A DNA stretch of 42,485 bases from Saprospirales bacterium (lineage in GTDB: Bacteria > Bacteroidota > Bacteroidia > Chitinophagales > Saprospiraceae): contig RECS01000091.1 in NCBI GenBank assembly GCA_007693915.1, positions 1-42,485 on the forward strand. Direction: 5' to 3'. The notes below the pieces were generated by a model, which had not been told where the DNA came from, searched no databases, and saw only the letters and a program-made list of their open reading frames with translations. The position numbers were made by a program, and so were the translations under genes. Below are positions 8,901 to 18,804 of this stretch, in pieces; within the stretch, counting starts at the first letter, position 1, and each line of letters starts with the position of its first letter.

Positions 8901-10835
8901 GAAGCGACTTTTTCAATTGATTTTACCTATTATCTTACTGCAGTAATTACAACAACCATAAATGGTGAAATTGATTTTAATGATCCATGTTTGCATATGT
9001 CTCAAGGTATACCAGTAATATGGAGTACGGGTCCAACTGTTTCAATAAGTGGCGAAGAACTTGCCTGTATTGGAGAAGAAATTGTCCTAACAATTTCAAG
9101 TGAAGGTCCCCTTCCTTTTGACTTGACTCTGCTAAGTTCAGATGGAGAGCTTTTGAATTTGAATGTAAGCGAGCAGGATCAAACAATGGAAGTCCCTCAA
9201 ATACCGGGAATAACAAATTGGGAAATTATCTCTGTGGAGAGTGAATGCCCCGCTGAATTTAGCGGATCATTTACTGCTCAGTTTCAACAACCTCTAGAGA
9301 TTGAACTTTTTGAACCTCCGGTATTGTGCAATAATCAACTTTTTGGTTCTGCCTTAGACCTGAATTTATTGTTGGTGGAAGAAACAGAGGGGCAATGGTA
9401 TGTCGGTCAAGAATTGATTGAGGACGGATTAATTGACTTTGATGGATTGGACGCAGGCTTGTATGAAGTACATTTCACTACGGAAGGTTTTGAGAATCCA
9501 TGTCCCGGTAATCAGTGGGATATTGAAATAGTGGTTGAGGACTGTAAATGTCCTGCAATTAGCTTGCCTGATAGCATTTTGGTATGCTCTGACATTACTA
9601 GCGTGATCCTTCCTGAGGGAAACTGGAGTCAATTCAGTGGCAATTGGAATATTGAAAATCCCAACAATTATACATTTGTCCCTGAGACAGATCAGGAAAC
9701 CATTTTAGTACCCACTGATTCTGAAGGTGTTTTTGAATTGTTTTTCACTCTTACTGATTCATTCCCTCCGGAATGTCAGACTAATTGGCTTATAACCCTG
9801 GAAATTGAAAAGGAACTTTACAGCGGTCATCAGATTGATTTTCCGGAGTTTTGCAATAATACACCCGGTGCGCTGAATTTAAATGAATTATTGGAAAGTC
9901 AATCAGATAATGGTCAATGGGTTTTGGATGGTAACTCATTGGAAGATGGATTATTATCCACCAGAGACTTTGATCCGGGTACTCATATTTTTACTTATCG
10001 GGTTGGTCCGGGAAGGGTCTGTCCTGCTGACGAGAGTCAGGTGATGTTTAATATTTTCCCTGAACCGGAGTTTATAGTTTTATCTGAAAATCCGTCCTGT
10101 TTTGGTAGTTCTGACGGTAGCATAAAAGTAGTTTCAGAAAACGAAGAGAATTCAATTGATCGGTTGATTTTGGATAATCAGGAGTTTAATGAAAATGAAA
10201 TTGTTGGTTTAAATGCGGGTGTTTATGATTTCATAGTAATAAATGAATTTGAATGCAAAAGTAATCCTGAGTTCATTACTCTTCTTGAACCAGATGAACT
10301 ATTTGTTTATATAGCAGAAAATATTGAGGTTATTCCGGGAGATATCTATCAGATCAATGCTGAAGTCAATTTTGATGAAACAGAAATTCAAACTATTGTA
10401 TGGACAGATAATAAAGATACCCTTGGGGTTGGAAGTTTGTGGCTATCCATTTCTTTTAGTGAAGCTTTGAAATTAAGAATTGATATAACAACTATCGACA
10501 GTTGTATAGTCTCAGGAATTGTTGAAGTACTTTTAAAGAACCTGGATATTTACCTTCCAAATGTTTTCAGACCCGGAAGTGGGATCAGTAATAATGCCGT
10601 TTTTGGACCATTAGGAAAGGACTTGAGTGAAGTTTATGAATTCAGCATTTTCAACAGATGGGGTGGTTTGGTTCATCAGGTACGAAATATCCCTCCTGAT
10701 GCTGTTGAACTCTTCTGGGATGGAAATATCAGAACGGAAAGTGCTGCGGAAGGGGTATATATTTACCATCTTATCTATCAAAACCTAAGGGGTGAAACGA
10801 TTACACTCAAAGGTGACGTATTATTGATTCGATAA
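5913..10835 (+). CDS. giant T9SS-secreted surface protein with P-domain-like N-terminus and gliding-motility C-terminal domain
   Basis: This 1640-aa protein appears to be exported by Sec and then by T9SS. The frame has no ATG near its start. The first usable codon is TTG 5913, and GTG 5964 (before IIKKFKYQLICILAF) would give a cleaner signal peptide ending near LLKG. Residues about 50-205 resemble a proprotein-convertase P-domain jelly roll (LRAPDGSEVKLF ... NGTWTLIWEDFVGG ... FSWSLEF). Ig/PKD-like modules follow. Two homologous modules of roughly 120 residues start at CDCIADAGS (about 666) and CDCLASAGS (about 930), and a related CKC stretch lies near 1210. A SprB-like repeat (PSCFGSSDGSIKV) is near 1390. 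The C-terminus is the CHU_C/type B sorting domain (LPNVFRPGSG ... FSIFNRWGGLV ... GVYIYHLIYQ). Likely an adhesin or matrix component; the ligand is unknown. It converges on an equally large gene 15 bp away. Confidence 0.88.
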   Translation: MRSIPTLKTTQIKKTNWVIIKKFKYQLICILAFSLPLNLLKGNCECSSCPFHINHVGQSSSTLTVSGATNNVLGQNGQRLRGVRINFWHDAIRECHLTLRAPDGSEVKLFNQPPLIQWWRNNIFEICFVDCQEDADPDPGFSANFDPDEFFANENYYGVYYPFDPNECLSNLTGSVNGTWTLIWEDFVGGMDGNLFSWSLEFADNSGTNCSDACALSDCHANGGEIDGAEGLYCTGSPDLFFIMNVNHQGNDPDPALYGYTYVIADENGLIIEYTEFPDLSNFPTGNYQICGLSYKLEDFPLIPQPNGSYTVDDLSADIGLSLFCARLSIDCEWVTIIDPVEEPELSGPEFVCNGEEVTYILSPDFDFDEIDQLEIQGNVINQDINLPLINVSWGYGQNNRICVSVSNDCSGPIEDCIDVEVYEPPVVSIIGGALVCEGEVYNYTIDPPTKPGESWFIEITGGELVSQDQDEFQVIWYPHNGNNFVQVTLLNAPCPEPIQGFLQIELFDIHFPDDYNLPHSVCEGEIVEAFVPIDPLFYSYYWTAYGVEVVSGENSNGPVQFYAESSGTADICLEVETVCGYLGPECKTIEITSPPGISDLEVECVGTDYILTITISGGSAPYLINGNTIQGNQFTLDPIAGGDPYSLLIQDANFCENEFTGVIECDCIADAGSMTSDTLDLCASEGSIVWASHMGGDTMDINDAGIFVLHTLSGNNLGTIIATSETGMFSWQDDLQTGSIYYISYVVGEADGELINWSDPCLSVSRGQPIRINSIPDFEIPGFTAQCWSDVSIPINSGNQGELALLSSGDANVVDFEIQDDQIFIRSDAPAELVFEYSEYNISCFRADTFTVMLWELPEVNSIVTHCIGETFTGSFQIQGGSSPWVINGLETDDPTIQIDTFDSGTLLEFVIADANGCEAQLLEFTADCDCLASAGSFGISEIELCEGESIDIINLPHDGIVEEDDFLVFYILHNGSSNQIGDLLSISTGDPILWEATFSIDFTYYLTAVITTTINGEIDFNDPCLHMSQGIPVIWSTGPTVSISGEELACIGEEIVLTISSEGPLPFDLTLLSSDGELLNLNVSEQDQTMEVPQIPGITNWEIISVESECPAEFSGSFTAQFQQPLEIELFEPPVLCNNQLFGSALDLNLLLVEETEGQWYVGQELIEDGLIDFDGLDAGLYEVHFTTEGFENPCPGNQWDIEIVVEDCKCPAISLPDSILVCSDITSVILPEGNWSQFSGNWNIENPNNYTFVPETDQETILVPTDSEGVFELFFTLTDSFPPECQTNWLITLEIEKELYSGHQIDFPEFCNNTPGALNLNELLESQSDNGQWVLDGNSLEDGLLSTRDFDPGTHIFTYRVGPGRVCPADESQVMFNIFPEPEFIVLSENPSCFGSSDGSIKVVSENEENSIDRLILDNQEFNENEIVGLNAGVYDFIVINEFECKSNPEFITLLEPDELFVYIAENIEVIPGDIYQINAEVNFDETEIQTIVWTDNKDTLGVGSLWLSISFSEALKLRIDITTIDSCIVSGIVEVLLKNLDIYLPNVFRPGSGISNNAVFGPLGKDLSEVYEFSIFNRWGGLVHQVRNIPPDAVELFWDGNIRTESAAEGVYIYHLIYQNLRGETITLKGDVLLIR

Positions 10836-10850
10836 GCGGGAAGTCATCTT

Positions 10851-13800
10851 CTACCTCAATACCGTAACATCACTGTAATCAAACACATAAATAAATCGAC
10901 CGCACATATATACAGCTGCTTCAAGAACCCAAACGAAAACGGCCTGATCGGATAACTGTTCCTCAGATATACCATCCCAACCGAAAGCAGGGTCACCAGT
11001 CTGGAATATCTTTTTCCCCCATCGATCATAGACTGAAAAATCAAATTCAATCAGATCCACATCAGGGGAAAAATAAGGTTTGAATACATCATTGATACCA
11101 TCATCATTGGGGCTAAAAGCATTGGGGACATAATACGCCAATTCTAAATCTGTCGGATCAAAAAAGGCCTTTGCTGCAAGACTAAAAGATTGACATCGGT
11201 TGCTAACCTCAACAGTATATTCTCCCTCTTCCACAACAAAAAGCTGATTGGCTGTACTACCATTGTCCCAAACAATGGACAATTCATCATCAGCACCGGA
11301 CATAACCTCTACCTGCAAAAATCCACCTAATTCATCGCAGTCCAATTCCAGGTCCTGAAGGTCAACCTCCAGTGGTTCTTCCGATAAAATTGAAAAAGTT
11401 ACATTCTCCTCACACCCTATGGTGTCCAGTATTATTATGGTGTAAGTCCCTTCTGAGAGTTGGAAAATACGGGATTCATTTTCTTTTAATTCACCATTGA
11501 CTTCAATAGACTCGATTGCACTGAAGTCTCTACCTGTCAAAACAATATCCGCAAATCCATCCTCCTCTCCGGGACAGCTCGAATGGGTCGAAACATCAAC
11601 CTGCCATGGAGTGGAAGTGCTGATATGGACATGATTCATAATACCACAATCCTCCCCTCCACTACCAATTATTTGTGAAAAAGTGGTATCCCGGTCAAAA
11701 ACCTGTCCTCCAAACTCAAAAACCTCACCAGGACATAATTGCACCCTAGTTTCTTCCTGTTCAAGTTCAAAGAAAGTAATCTCGACTACCTCTAACGAAT
11801 CACAACCATTGACATCCTGATGGATAACTGCAAAAGTAGTATCAGAAAAAAAGGTCATCCCGTCCCACTCTATTGAAAAGCCCTCACAAGCACTGAGGTT
11901 TTTATTTATCGTGTCGGATAGCGGATAAAATAAAAGGGAATAGAATTCATTCGCCGGGCAGTCTGCTCCACTTACTTCAATGATCATTGTTGTATCTGCA
12001 TAAAAATATTGACCACCAACTTCTAAACTATCCCCTGAACAGGCAATAAATTCAAAAAACTCATCTTCTGCCTGACATTCATTAAAGATGAGCGGATCGG
12101 CAAGGTAGATCGCAGCACAGAGATCTAAATCTATTATTACACTATCCTGCACCAATAACCATTCTGATGGCATGTGATCACGAGAAATAGTAATCATGTA
12201 TTCCCCGAGTGGAAGATTTTCGAAGAAGTATTGCCCTTCATCATCTGTAATCATGGAATCAATAATGCTGCTACCCTCCCACAAATAGACCATGATTCCG
12301 CTGATCAGGGAATCGACAGGATCCAATACACCACTAGGTTCTCTATCTAAAAACACTATACCTGAAAGATTGGCTGTGCCGTCAAAAATCAAAACATCAA
12401 AAGGATCACTTTGTGCAGAACAGCCATTGGAATTGACGATGCCTATCTGATAGGAACCACTTTCTGTGATAGCAACCTCTGAAGGGTCATTAGGCAAACT
12501 GAGGTTTTCTCCATCTTTAATCCATTCCGTGATTTGGTATCCCACCGGCAGAGGCAGGCATACCGCTATCTCTTCGCATTCTTCCAGACATCCCTTTGGG
12601 AAAAAATTGGTATTGGGTGATGGATAGATTACCACCGATTGACTTTCAGCTCTGCATCCCCATTCATTTTCAGCAGTAACAAAATACTGACCGGCATTAT
12701 TAGTTGAAAAAGTAGTACCGCTACTTCCTGTGCTCCAGAAATAGTCCAGTATAGCTTCAATATTACTTACTTCCATTTGAACTGAGTCTCCACTGCACAA
12801 AACCCCATCTGGTGTAGTTGTTATCAAGGGTTGTTCTGGAGTAGGGAAGATTCTGACATAAAATGGATTGCTAACATTTTCACAACCGGAAGTGGTATTC
12901 TGGACGGTAAGTTCAAATTGGTGCAATCCAGGCTCTAGAAATGGATTTTCAAGCCCGTCATAAATCAGAATGCGGGAATCATCTGTAGTATTCCAGCTAA
13001 AAGTATGATTGTTTTCTTCGAGAATAGAGAAAAGTTCTACCGGGGAACCGAAACAAACCATTAAGGTGTCGTTGCGAACAAGCCCTGATTGTCCTGGTAT
13101 TCTTCCGAGTATTTCAGATGTCGGGGTAGGTTCATATTCTACGGGAAAAACACCGGATGTTACCAGACAATGGTTTTGATCTCTTACGCTTACTGAATAC
13201 TGCCCTGACGACTCTGCAACAATTGTGGAATCCTCACTCCCATTACTCCACATAAAATCAGAGAAATTTCCTCCAGTCACGGACAGTTCCACCCAGTCAC
13301 CCTCACACAGAGGAAATGGTCGGTCAGCAGCAATTTCAGGATTTCCGACAGATTCATTTATTTCCAGAGTCTCAATTTGGGAATTGGTGCACCCAATCAG
13401 GTCTTCTACCCACAATTGGACTTCAAAATTGCCCGCTGAATCATATCGAAAAAGACCGGGCTTGTTTTTGTCGTGCACAAATAAAGGGTCTTGATTATAA
13501 AGAAAATTCCATTCATAAAACCCCTGATCAAGATTAGCAAAACCCAATACTAAATCCTCAATACAGGGGGATCCCCCCAATGCAAAGCCCGCATCGGGAG
13601 CAAGTCTGACCTCTACTGTTTTTTCAACCTCTAAGGAACAGGTGACAAAATCTGCAATCAAGACCACATCATATAAGCCTGCCGAGGAATACACATGTGT
13701 CGGATTAAGTTCGGTGGAAGTGTTATTTATCCCGGATGCCGGATCGCCAAAATTCCATTCAACTCCAATGAGGGAGTCAGCATCTGCCGTCAGGATGAAA

Positions 13801-16781
13801 GATGAAAATTCTAATTCCTGGTTTTCACAAGCCGGTAAGAAATCAAAATCTAATTCGTTTTCAAATTCTAAGGTAATCAGCCGGCTTCTGAAATTAATTT
13901 CATTTCCAGCCATATCCAAACCACTTCCTGTTGCCCGAATATATTGATTAGAAGAGTTATAAAAAAAATATTCAACAGGATTGCCCGAAAGTAGAACGGA
14001 ACTGTCACCATCCACAATAAACCACAAAACGGTACTATCAACAATACCGGAATTGATAACCTCAAATCGGAAGTTGTTACAATTGCCTACAACCTCTGTA
14101 TAGACATCTATTAAGGGGTCTAAATCCCCTTCATTTTCACATTCTCCCCCACCTGAAAAAGAGCAATCCCATAGTATGGTTTCGGGATCACAATGTTCGC
14201 ATATTCTGAGAAGACGAGATCTGTCATTACAGCCCGTTGGCAAATGAAGGACTTCCAAGCTGTAATTGCCCCATTCACCTACAATTATTGTGTCAGTATT
14301 AAATGCAATGGGAGTTGTGTGAAGATACCATGTGAAGATGTACTCAGGATCAAATGCAAGACTGGAAACCAACCGCACTGAATCACCATCGCAGATACCG
14401 GCAGGATCCAGGTTGATTATGTTTACCTCAAATAATGAGGTTTCCCTAATTTTAAATCTGGTTTTCCCTTGACAACCAAATTCGTCTTCCACTATCAACA
14501 AATAGTCGCCAAATCCCAATTCACAACTAGCTTGATTACAAACTTCTAAACCATTGGAATACCATTCATATGAGTTAAAAGATGCAGCGGGGGTAATGGT
14601 AACTAAACCCCCTCTACAAACTTCGGCGTCCTCTACAACTGGTTCTATTTCAGGTAGTACCTCAATTTCAAAGGCAGCAGAAAAACTGCAGTAGCGGGCA
14701 CTTAGCTCCACCATACCACTTTCTTTCCACCTAACTACAACGGAAGTTGGATCTTCCTGCTCCACAATCGTACCCATTGATGGAATACTCAATTCCCAGC
14801 TGACCTCACCAATCAGATTGCTGTCAATACTGAAAAAAGACTCCGAAAATATGCATCTTCTGTCCTGTCCGCTGATTTCAATTTCTTCAATTTCGCTGAT
14901 CGATAATTCTACCCAATCACTTGTGCAACCACTGAAAATATCAGTCCATTGCACCCTGATTAACTTATCCGTTCCTTCAGACCATTGTACATTAATTTCA
15001 CTTGAAAAATGCTCGCTTACTTCAGTTCCGTCACTCACCTCCCAGACAATGGAAAGCGGTTCACCATCAGGGACTTCTACTGAGTAGGTGTACCATTCCC
15101 CGGGACAGACAATGGCCTGACCTTCAATTGTCGGTGCTACTGTGGTTACATCAGCAGCCACAAGAGTAATTTCTGCAAAAGGATCGCAGTAATCATCACT
15201 TCCGGGAGTAGCAGTAATGGTAAAAGTGCCTCCATGGGGAGGAGAAAAGGAAAAAGTACTTGACAACATGGTCTCTTCAGCGATCAATATGCCGTTCTCA
15301 TCTCTGACTTCCCAAATCGCATTAATAGATGCTGAGTTGGATTCCAAGGAGTAAACAGCTTCCTCACCAGGACACAATCGGTCGGGTCCGTTTAAAGCCA
15401 GTGGAGTAGTCAGATTGAGCCACAAAGTATCGGTTTGGGTACAATCTCTTGTGCAATCCTCGATATAGACAGCCACCCAGGGTTGTTGTGACGAATTGAA
15501 AAAAGTTGCAGTGATTTCATTGGTTCCATTTCCTGATTGAATTACCCCAAAACCTGCAGACCAGCTAAAATTAGTCCCGTCACGATTGTCCACTCTGAAA
15601 GAATAAGTCCTCAGCGGACAAACCCTATCAGGACCCTGAATTCTCGTCTCACTTCCAAGAATAAAGATCCGTTCAGTCGTTGGAAAAGGGCAAATATCAT
15701 GGCAGCCGGTAGTCAAAGAAACAGTTCCTGAAGCCCCTCCTGTCCAATGCACCTGAATAAAATCATCAGAGTGCCCTCCTCCCGAGAGAATATTAGCCGA
15801 ACCGACAATATCCCACATATAAGGATCACAGGACGGATCAGCCCGATATATCACTGTATCTCCCATACAAACCGATCCTGTGCAGTAAATTACCGGTGCA
15901 TCCGCATCCAGTACATGCACAACTACAGTCTTTATGTCCTCACAATCACAAACCTCACTCACTTTTTGAGACACTTCAAAAAAGCCGCTTTCATAATACT
16001 CCACAGTAAAAGAATTGCCTTCACCTGAACCTACTGATCCACCATACCACTCAATATTTTCAGCATTTGTTGTGGAAGTAAATTCAATAGATTGACCCCG
16101 ACAAATCGTAATGGTGTCATTTTCTGCTTCAGGGAAAGAAGTAAAAGAGGCAACCGGCTTTTCTATTATTTCAAAACAAGTGCCCCCCTCAAAAAAACAA
16201 CCCTCTCTTATCTGTCCAAAATAGCTTATCCAACCGCTTCCTTTTCCTTCAAAAAATTGTATGGTAATTTGGCGGTTATCACTGTCTATTATTTCTCCAT
16301 TACCGGAAAAACCCCATTGGATTTCTTCGGGGATAAGATCCTTAATTCTGAAAGTGACTGTTGTCGCTTCGCAAATCTTCTGGCAATCTTGTGAACTCAT
16401 AATAGTTGTAGAACCTATGCAGGCTATAGGAGATATTATTTCCAATTGGATTTCTGTAAATTCACCTCTGAATACATTTAAACTGTCTAATGGATCTCCA
16501 TCAGAGGAATAAACCGTTACTGTGATTGGACCAGCATCATTAAAACAAATGAGTATCTCATTTAATTGATCAGGAAAAAGGGTATCTGTTCCTGACCCAT
16601 ATGTAACCACCCAAAAAGCAACATTTTCACTTCCCATTGGTGTGTAGGTATAGGTATAGCATTCTCCCCTGCATATAAATTGCGCCCCGGCAATCTGTGC
16701 CATTATATTTTCAATCTGAAAACTAAAAAACAATAGCAGAAATAGTGAGATACGTATAACCTTGTTTTGAGTGTTTTGCAT
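10851..16781 (-). CDS. giant T9SS type B cargo protein with many PKD/Ig-like modules
   Basis: This 1976-aa protein starts at ATG 16781 with a signal peptide (ISLFLLLFFSFQIENIMAQ). The body is a chain of Ig/PKD-like beta modules, recognisable by repeated G-x-x-x-V/I-C-x-G openings (AQFICRGECYTY, GPDRVCPLRTYSF, GPDRLCPGEEAVY, GQAIVCPGEWYTY) and a clear PKD motif in VEWNFGDPASG. Around residues 1485-1550 is a SdrD-B/carboxypeptidase-regulatory-like module (LSGIVFLDREPSG ... DDEGQYFFENLPLGEYMITI). A SprB-like stretch (SSCPGEEDGFADI) follows. The C-terminus is a type B sorting domain (YVPNAFSPNDDGINDVFKPY ... FSVYDRWGKKIFQT ... VFVWVLEA). It is rich in paired cysteines expected to form disulfides outside the cell. 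Function is probably adhesion or surface structure; no enzymatic motif is visible. Confidence 0.88.
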   Translation of the reverse strand: MQNTQNKVIRISLFLLLFFSFQIENIMAQIAGAQFICRGECYTYTYTPMGSENVAFWVVTYGSGTDTLFPDQLNEILICFNDAGPITVTVYSSDGDPLDSLNVFRGEFTEIQLEIISPIACIGSTTIMSSQDCQKICEATTVTFRIKDLIPEEIQWGFSGNGEIIDSDNRQITIQFFEGKGSGWISYFGQIREGCFFEGGTCFEIIEKPVASFTSFPEAENDTITICRGQSIEFTSTTNAENIEWYGGSVGSGEGNSFTVEYYESGFFEVSQKVSEVCDCEDIKTVVVHVLDADAPVIYCTGSVCMGDTVIYRADPSCDPYMWDIVGSANILSGGGHSDDFIQVHWTGGASGTVSLTTGCHDICPFPTTERIFILGSETRIQGPDRVCPLRTYSFRVDNRDGTNFSWSAGFGVIQSGNGTNEITATFFNSSQQPWVAVYIEDCTRDCTQTDTLWLNLTTPLALNGPDRLCPGEEAVYSLESNSASINAIWEVRDENGILIAEETMLSSTFSFSPPHGGTFTITATPGSDDYCDPFAEITLVAADVTTVAPTIEGQAIVCPGEWYTYSVEVPDGEPLSIVWEVSDGTEVSEHFSSEINVQWSEGTDKLIRVQWTDIFSGCTSDWVELSISEIEEIEISGQDRRCIFSESFFSIDSNLIGEVSWELSIPSMGTIVEQEDPTSVVVRWKESGMVELSARYCSFSAAFEIEVLPEIEPVVEDAEVCRGGLVTITPAASFNSYEWYSNGLEVCNQASCELGFGDYLLIVEDEFGCQGKTRFKIRETSLFEVNIINLDPAGICDGDSVRLVSSLAFDPEYIFTWYLHTTPIAFNTDTIIVGEWGNYSLEVLHLPTGCNDRSRLLRICEHCDPETILWDCSFSGGGECENEGDLDPLIDVYTEVVGNCNNFRFEVINSGIVDSTVLWFIVDGDSSVLLSGNPVEYFFYNSSNQYIRATGSGLDMAGNEINFRSRLITLEFENELDFDFLPACENQELEFSSFILTADADSLIGVEWNFGDPASGINNTSTELNPTHVYSSAGLYDVVLIADFVTCSLEVEKTVEVRLAPDAGFALGGSPCIEDLVLGFANLDQGFYEWNFLYNQDPLFVHDKNKPGLFRYDSAGNFEVQLWVEDLIGCTNSQIETLEINESVGNPEIAADRPFPLCEGDWVELSVTGGNFSDFMWSNGSEDSTIVAESSGQYSVSVRDQNHCLVTSGVFPVEYEPTPTSEILGRIPGQSGLVRNDTLMVCFGSPVELFSILEENNHTFSWNTTDDSRILIYDGLENPFLEPGLHQFELTVQNTTSGCENVSNPFYVRIFPTPEQPLITTTPDGVLCSGDSVQMEVSNIEAILDYFWSTGSSGTTFSTNNAGQYFVTAENEWGCRAESQSVVIYPSPNTNFFPKGCLEECEEIAVCLPLPVGYQITEWIKDGENLSLPNDPSEVAITESGSYQIGIVNSNGCSAQSDPFDVLIFDGTANLSGIVFLDREPSGVLDPVDSLISGIMVYLWEGSSIIDSMITDDEGQYFFENLPLGEYMITISRDHMPSEWLLVQDSVIIDLDLCAAIYLADPLIFNECQAEDEFFEFIACSGDSLEVGGQYFYADTTMIIEVSGADCPANEFYSLLFYPLSDTINKNLSACEGFSIEWDGMTFFSDTTFAVIHQDVNGCDSLEVVEITFFELEQEETRVQLCPGEVFEFGGQVFDRDTTFSQIIGSGGEDCGIMNHVHISTSTPWQVDVSTHSSCPGEEDGFADIVLTGRDFSAIESIEVNGELKENESRIFQLSEGTYTIIILDTIGCEENVTFSILSEEPLEVDLQDLELDCDELGGFLQVEVMSGADDELSIVWDNGSTANQLFVVEEGEYTVEVSNRCQSFSLAAKAFFDPTDLELAYYVPNAFSPNDDGINDVFKPYFSPDVDLIEFDFSVYDRWGKKIFQTGDPAFGWDGISEEQLSDQAVFVWVLEAAVYMCGRFIYVFDYSDVTVLR

Positions 16782-16915
16782 AACTGGGTGACTTCCCTTT
16801 TATTAAAGAAACCTTAAAACTTAATAATGTTGCCCGAGGTAAATTTAGGAATTTCTTTTTTTAGCTTAAGCACTAACATTGTACCTATTCCACACCCTAA
16901 TCCTGATAATTTCCT

Positions 16916-16923
16916 TACTTTTG
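16916..16923 (+). promoter_or_regulatory. Bacteroidota -7 box upstream of aspS
   Basis: TACTTTTG matches TAnnTTTG. Transcription would begin near 16930, only about 14 nt before ATG 16944, with AAAAGG at 16935-16940 as a possible ribosome site. Its position inside the upstream extension of the open frame argues that translation starts at 16944. No -33 TTTG is visible. Confidence 0.45.
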
Positions 16924-16943
16924 CGCTTCAAAATAAAAGGAAT

Positions 16944-18716
16944 ATGAGTTACAGAAGCCACACTTGCGGGGAATTGCGAATTGATCATGTCGGAAAAAAC
17001 GTTAAACTCGCCGGATGGGTGCAAAAAAGCCGGGACCTCGGAGGCATGACCTTTGTTGACTTGCGGGACAGGTATGGGATTACCCAATTGGTTTTCAATA
17101 TGGAAACGAATGCCGGATTATGTGAAAAAGCGCGAAGCCTAGGAAGGGAGTTTGTCATTATGATCGAGGGAGAAGTTGCTGAGAGAAGCAGTAAAAACCC
17201 TGATCGCGCTACCGGAGATATTGAGATTGTCGTCAATGATTTGCAGGTTTTTAACCCCTCGAAAACACCTCCTTTTACCATTGAAGATGAAACGGACGGC
17301 GGCGACGAACTTCGAATGAAGTATCGCTACTTGGATATCAGACGAAGTCCGGTGCAGAGCAAACTCATTTTCAGGAGTAAGCTGGCTATTGAAACGAGAA
17401 AGCATTTAGACAGTCAAGGTTTTATTGAAGTAGAAACTCCTTTTTTGATAAAAAGTACACCTGAGGGAGCCCGTGATTTTGTGGTACCAAGCCGTATGAA
17501 TCCGGGAGAATTCTATGCACTTCCCCAATCACCGCAGACCTTTAAGCAACTGCTCATGGTTAGTGGAATGGAACGCTATTTTCAGATTGTGAAATGCTTC
17601 AGAGACGAGGATTTAAGGGCAGACAGGCAACCCGAATTCACTCAGATTGACTGCGAAATGGCTTTTGTGGAAAGAGAAGATGTACTCAATACTTTTGAGA
17701 GCCTTACTCGTCACCTGTTTAAGGCAGTCATCAATGTAGATTTACCCGATTTCCCAAGAATGTCCTATGATGAGGCAATCGGAAAATACGGATCAGATAA
17801 GCCTGATTTGCGTTTCGATATGCCTATTCACCCATTAAATGAAACAGTAAAAAATCAGGGATTTGTCGTATTTGATAATGCAGAATATGTTGGAGCTATA
17901 AGCGTCGAAGGAATAGCCGAAGAATACTCCAACAAGGATATCAAAAAACTAACCGATTGGGTCCAGCGTCCACAAATCGGGGCCAAGGGGCTGGTTTATA
18001 TTAAATATCAGCAGGATGGCTCTATCAAATCATCCATAGGTAAGTTCTTTTCTGATGAAACGATTAAAGAGTGGTTGGATCAATTGGGAGTTAAGCCCGG
18101 GGACATGTTACTTATTCTCGCAGGAGAGAAGGATAAAACCCTAAAGCAATTGGGCGAACTTAGACTGGAAATGGGAAGGAGAAAAGGTTATCTGGACAGC
18201 AGCGAATTTAAGCCACTTTGGGTAGTGGACTTTCCACTTTTGGAATGGAATGATGACAGTCAGCGATTTTACGCTATGCACCACCCATTTACTGCTCCTG
18301 CCGTAGAGGATATAGAGAAGATGGAGTCTCAGGACAGGGAAGTACTGAAAAACCTCAAGGCAAATGCCTACGATCTAGTGATCAATGGGGCAGAAATAGG
18401 CGGTGGAAGTATTCGTATTCACGACAGAAAATTGCAACAGCGCAACTTTGATCTGCTTGGATTTACACCTGAGGAAGCAGAGGAGCAATTTGGTTTTCTC
18501 ATGGGTGCTTTCGAGTATGGCGCCCCTCCGCATGGTGGAATAGCATTTGGATTTGATCGCCTTTGTGCCGTAATGAATCATCAAAGCTCCATCCGGGATT
18601 TTATCGCTTTCCCCAAAAACAATATGGGTAGAGATTTGATGATAGATGCCCCTGCTAAGATCGATGAGGAACAATTAAAGGAATTGCAAATAAAGCTCGA
18701 CCCCAAAGTGAAGTAA
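16944..18716 (+). CDS. aspS: aspartyl-tRNA synthetase, bacterial type
   Basis: AspS charges tRNA-Asp with aspartate. The frame is open from 16827, but the first 39 codons do not resemble the family. ATG 16944 begins with [18 protein letters not shown], the usual N-terminus of the OB-fold anticodon-binding domain ([22 protein letters not shown]). This start gives 590 aa, normal for bacterial AspRS. Class II motifs are present: motif 2 as [18 protein letters not shown] and motif 3 as [11 protein letters not shown]. The bacterial GAD insertion lies between them (FDMPIHPL ... [12 protein letters not shown]). [11 protein letters not shown], part of the aspartate-binding region, is also present. 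It is divergently arranged with the 1976-aa secreted protein gene. Confidence 0.97.
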   Translation: MSYRSHTCGELRIDHVGKNVKLAGWVQKSRDLGGMTFVDLRDRYGITQLVFNMETNAGLCEKARSLGREFVIMIEGEVAERSSKNPDRATGDIEIVVNDLQVFNPSKTPPFTIEDETDGGDELRMKYRYLDIRRSPVQSKLIFRSKLAIETRKHLDSQGFIEVETPFLIKSTPEGARDFVVPSRMNPGEFYALPQSPQTFKQLLMVSGMERYFQIVKCFRDEDLRADRQPEFTQIDCEMAFVEREDVLNTFESLTRHLFKAVINVDLPDFPRMSYDEAIGKYGSDKPDLRFDMPIHPLNETVKNQGFVVFDNAEYVGAISVEGIAEEYSNKDIKKLTDWVQRPQIGAKGLVYIKYQQDGSIKSSIGKFFSDETIKEWLDQLGVKPGDMLLILAGEKDKTLKQLGELRLEMGRRKGYLDSSEFKPLWVVDFPLLEWNDDSQRFYAMHHPFTAPAVEDIEKMESQDREVLKNLKANAYDLVINGAEIGGGSIRIHDRKLQQRNFDLLGFTPEEAEEQFGFLMGAFEYGAPPHGGIAFGFDRLCAVMNHQSSIRDFIAFPKNNMGRDLMIDAPAKIDEEQLKELQIKLDPKVK

Positions 18717-18742
18717 TATTCAACTGCCGTAGCCAATCCTCT

Positions 18743-18774
18743 TTTGTTGCTTTAAAAAAATTTGTCTATCTTTA
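18743..18774 (+). promoter_or_regulatory. Bacteroidota sigma-type promoter for the TlpA-TlpA-DUF6134 unit
   Basis: TTTG at 18743-18746 is followed after exactly 20 bp by TATCTTTA at 18767-18774, a one-mismatch version of TAnnTTTG. Both elements and their spacing fit the Bacteroidota housekeeping consensus. The predicted start of transcription is about 20-25 nt before ATG 18805. The promoter lies in the short gap after aspS, so the three downstream genes need not depend on aspS transcription. Confidence 0.65.
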
Positions 18775-18804
18775 GGAGATAAAATTTTATAAAAAAAAGA
18801 AAAC

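Noticed and set aside
13225-14381. Several open frames on the plus strand opposite the 1976-aa protein.
   Set aside because: They are antisense to a continuous, clearly modular coding sequence and show low-complexity Ser/Arg-rich translations without domains.
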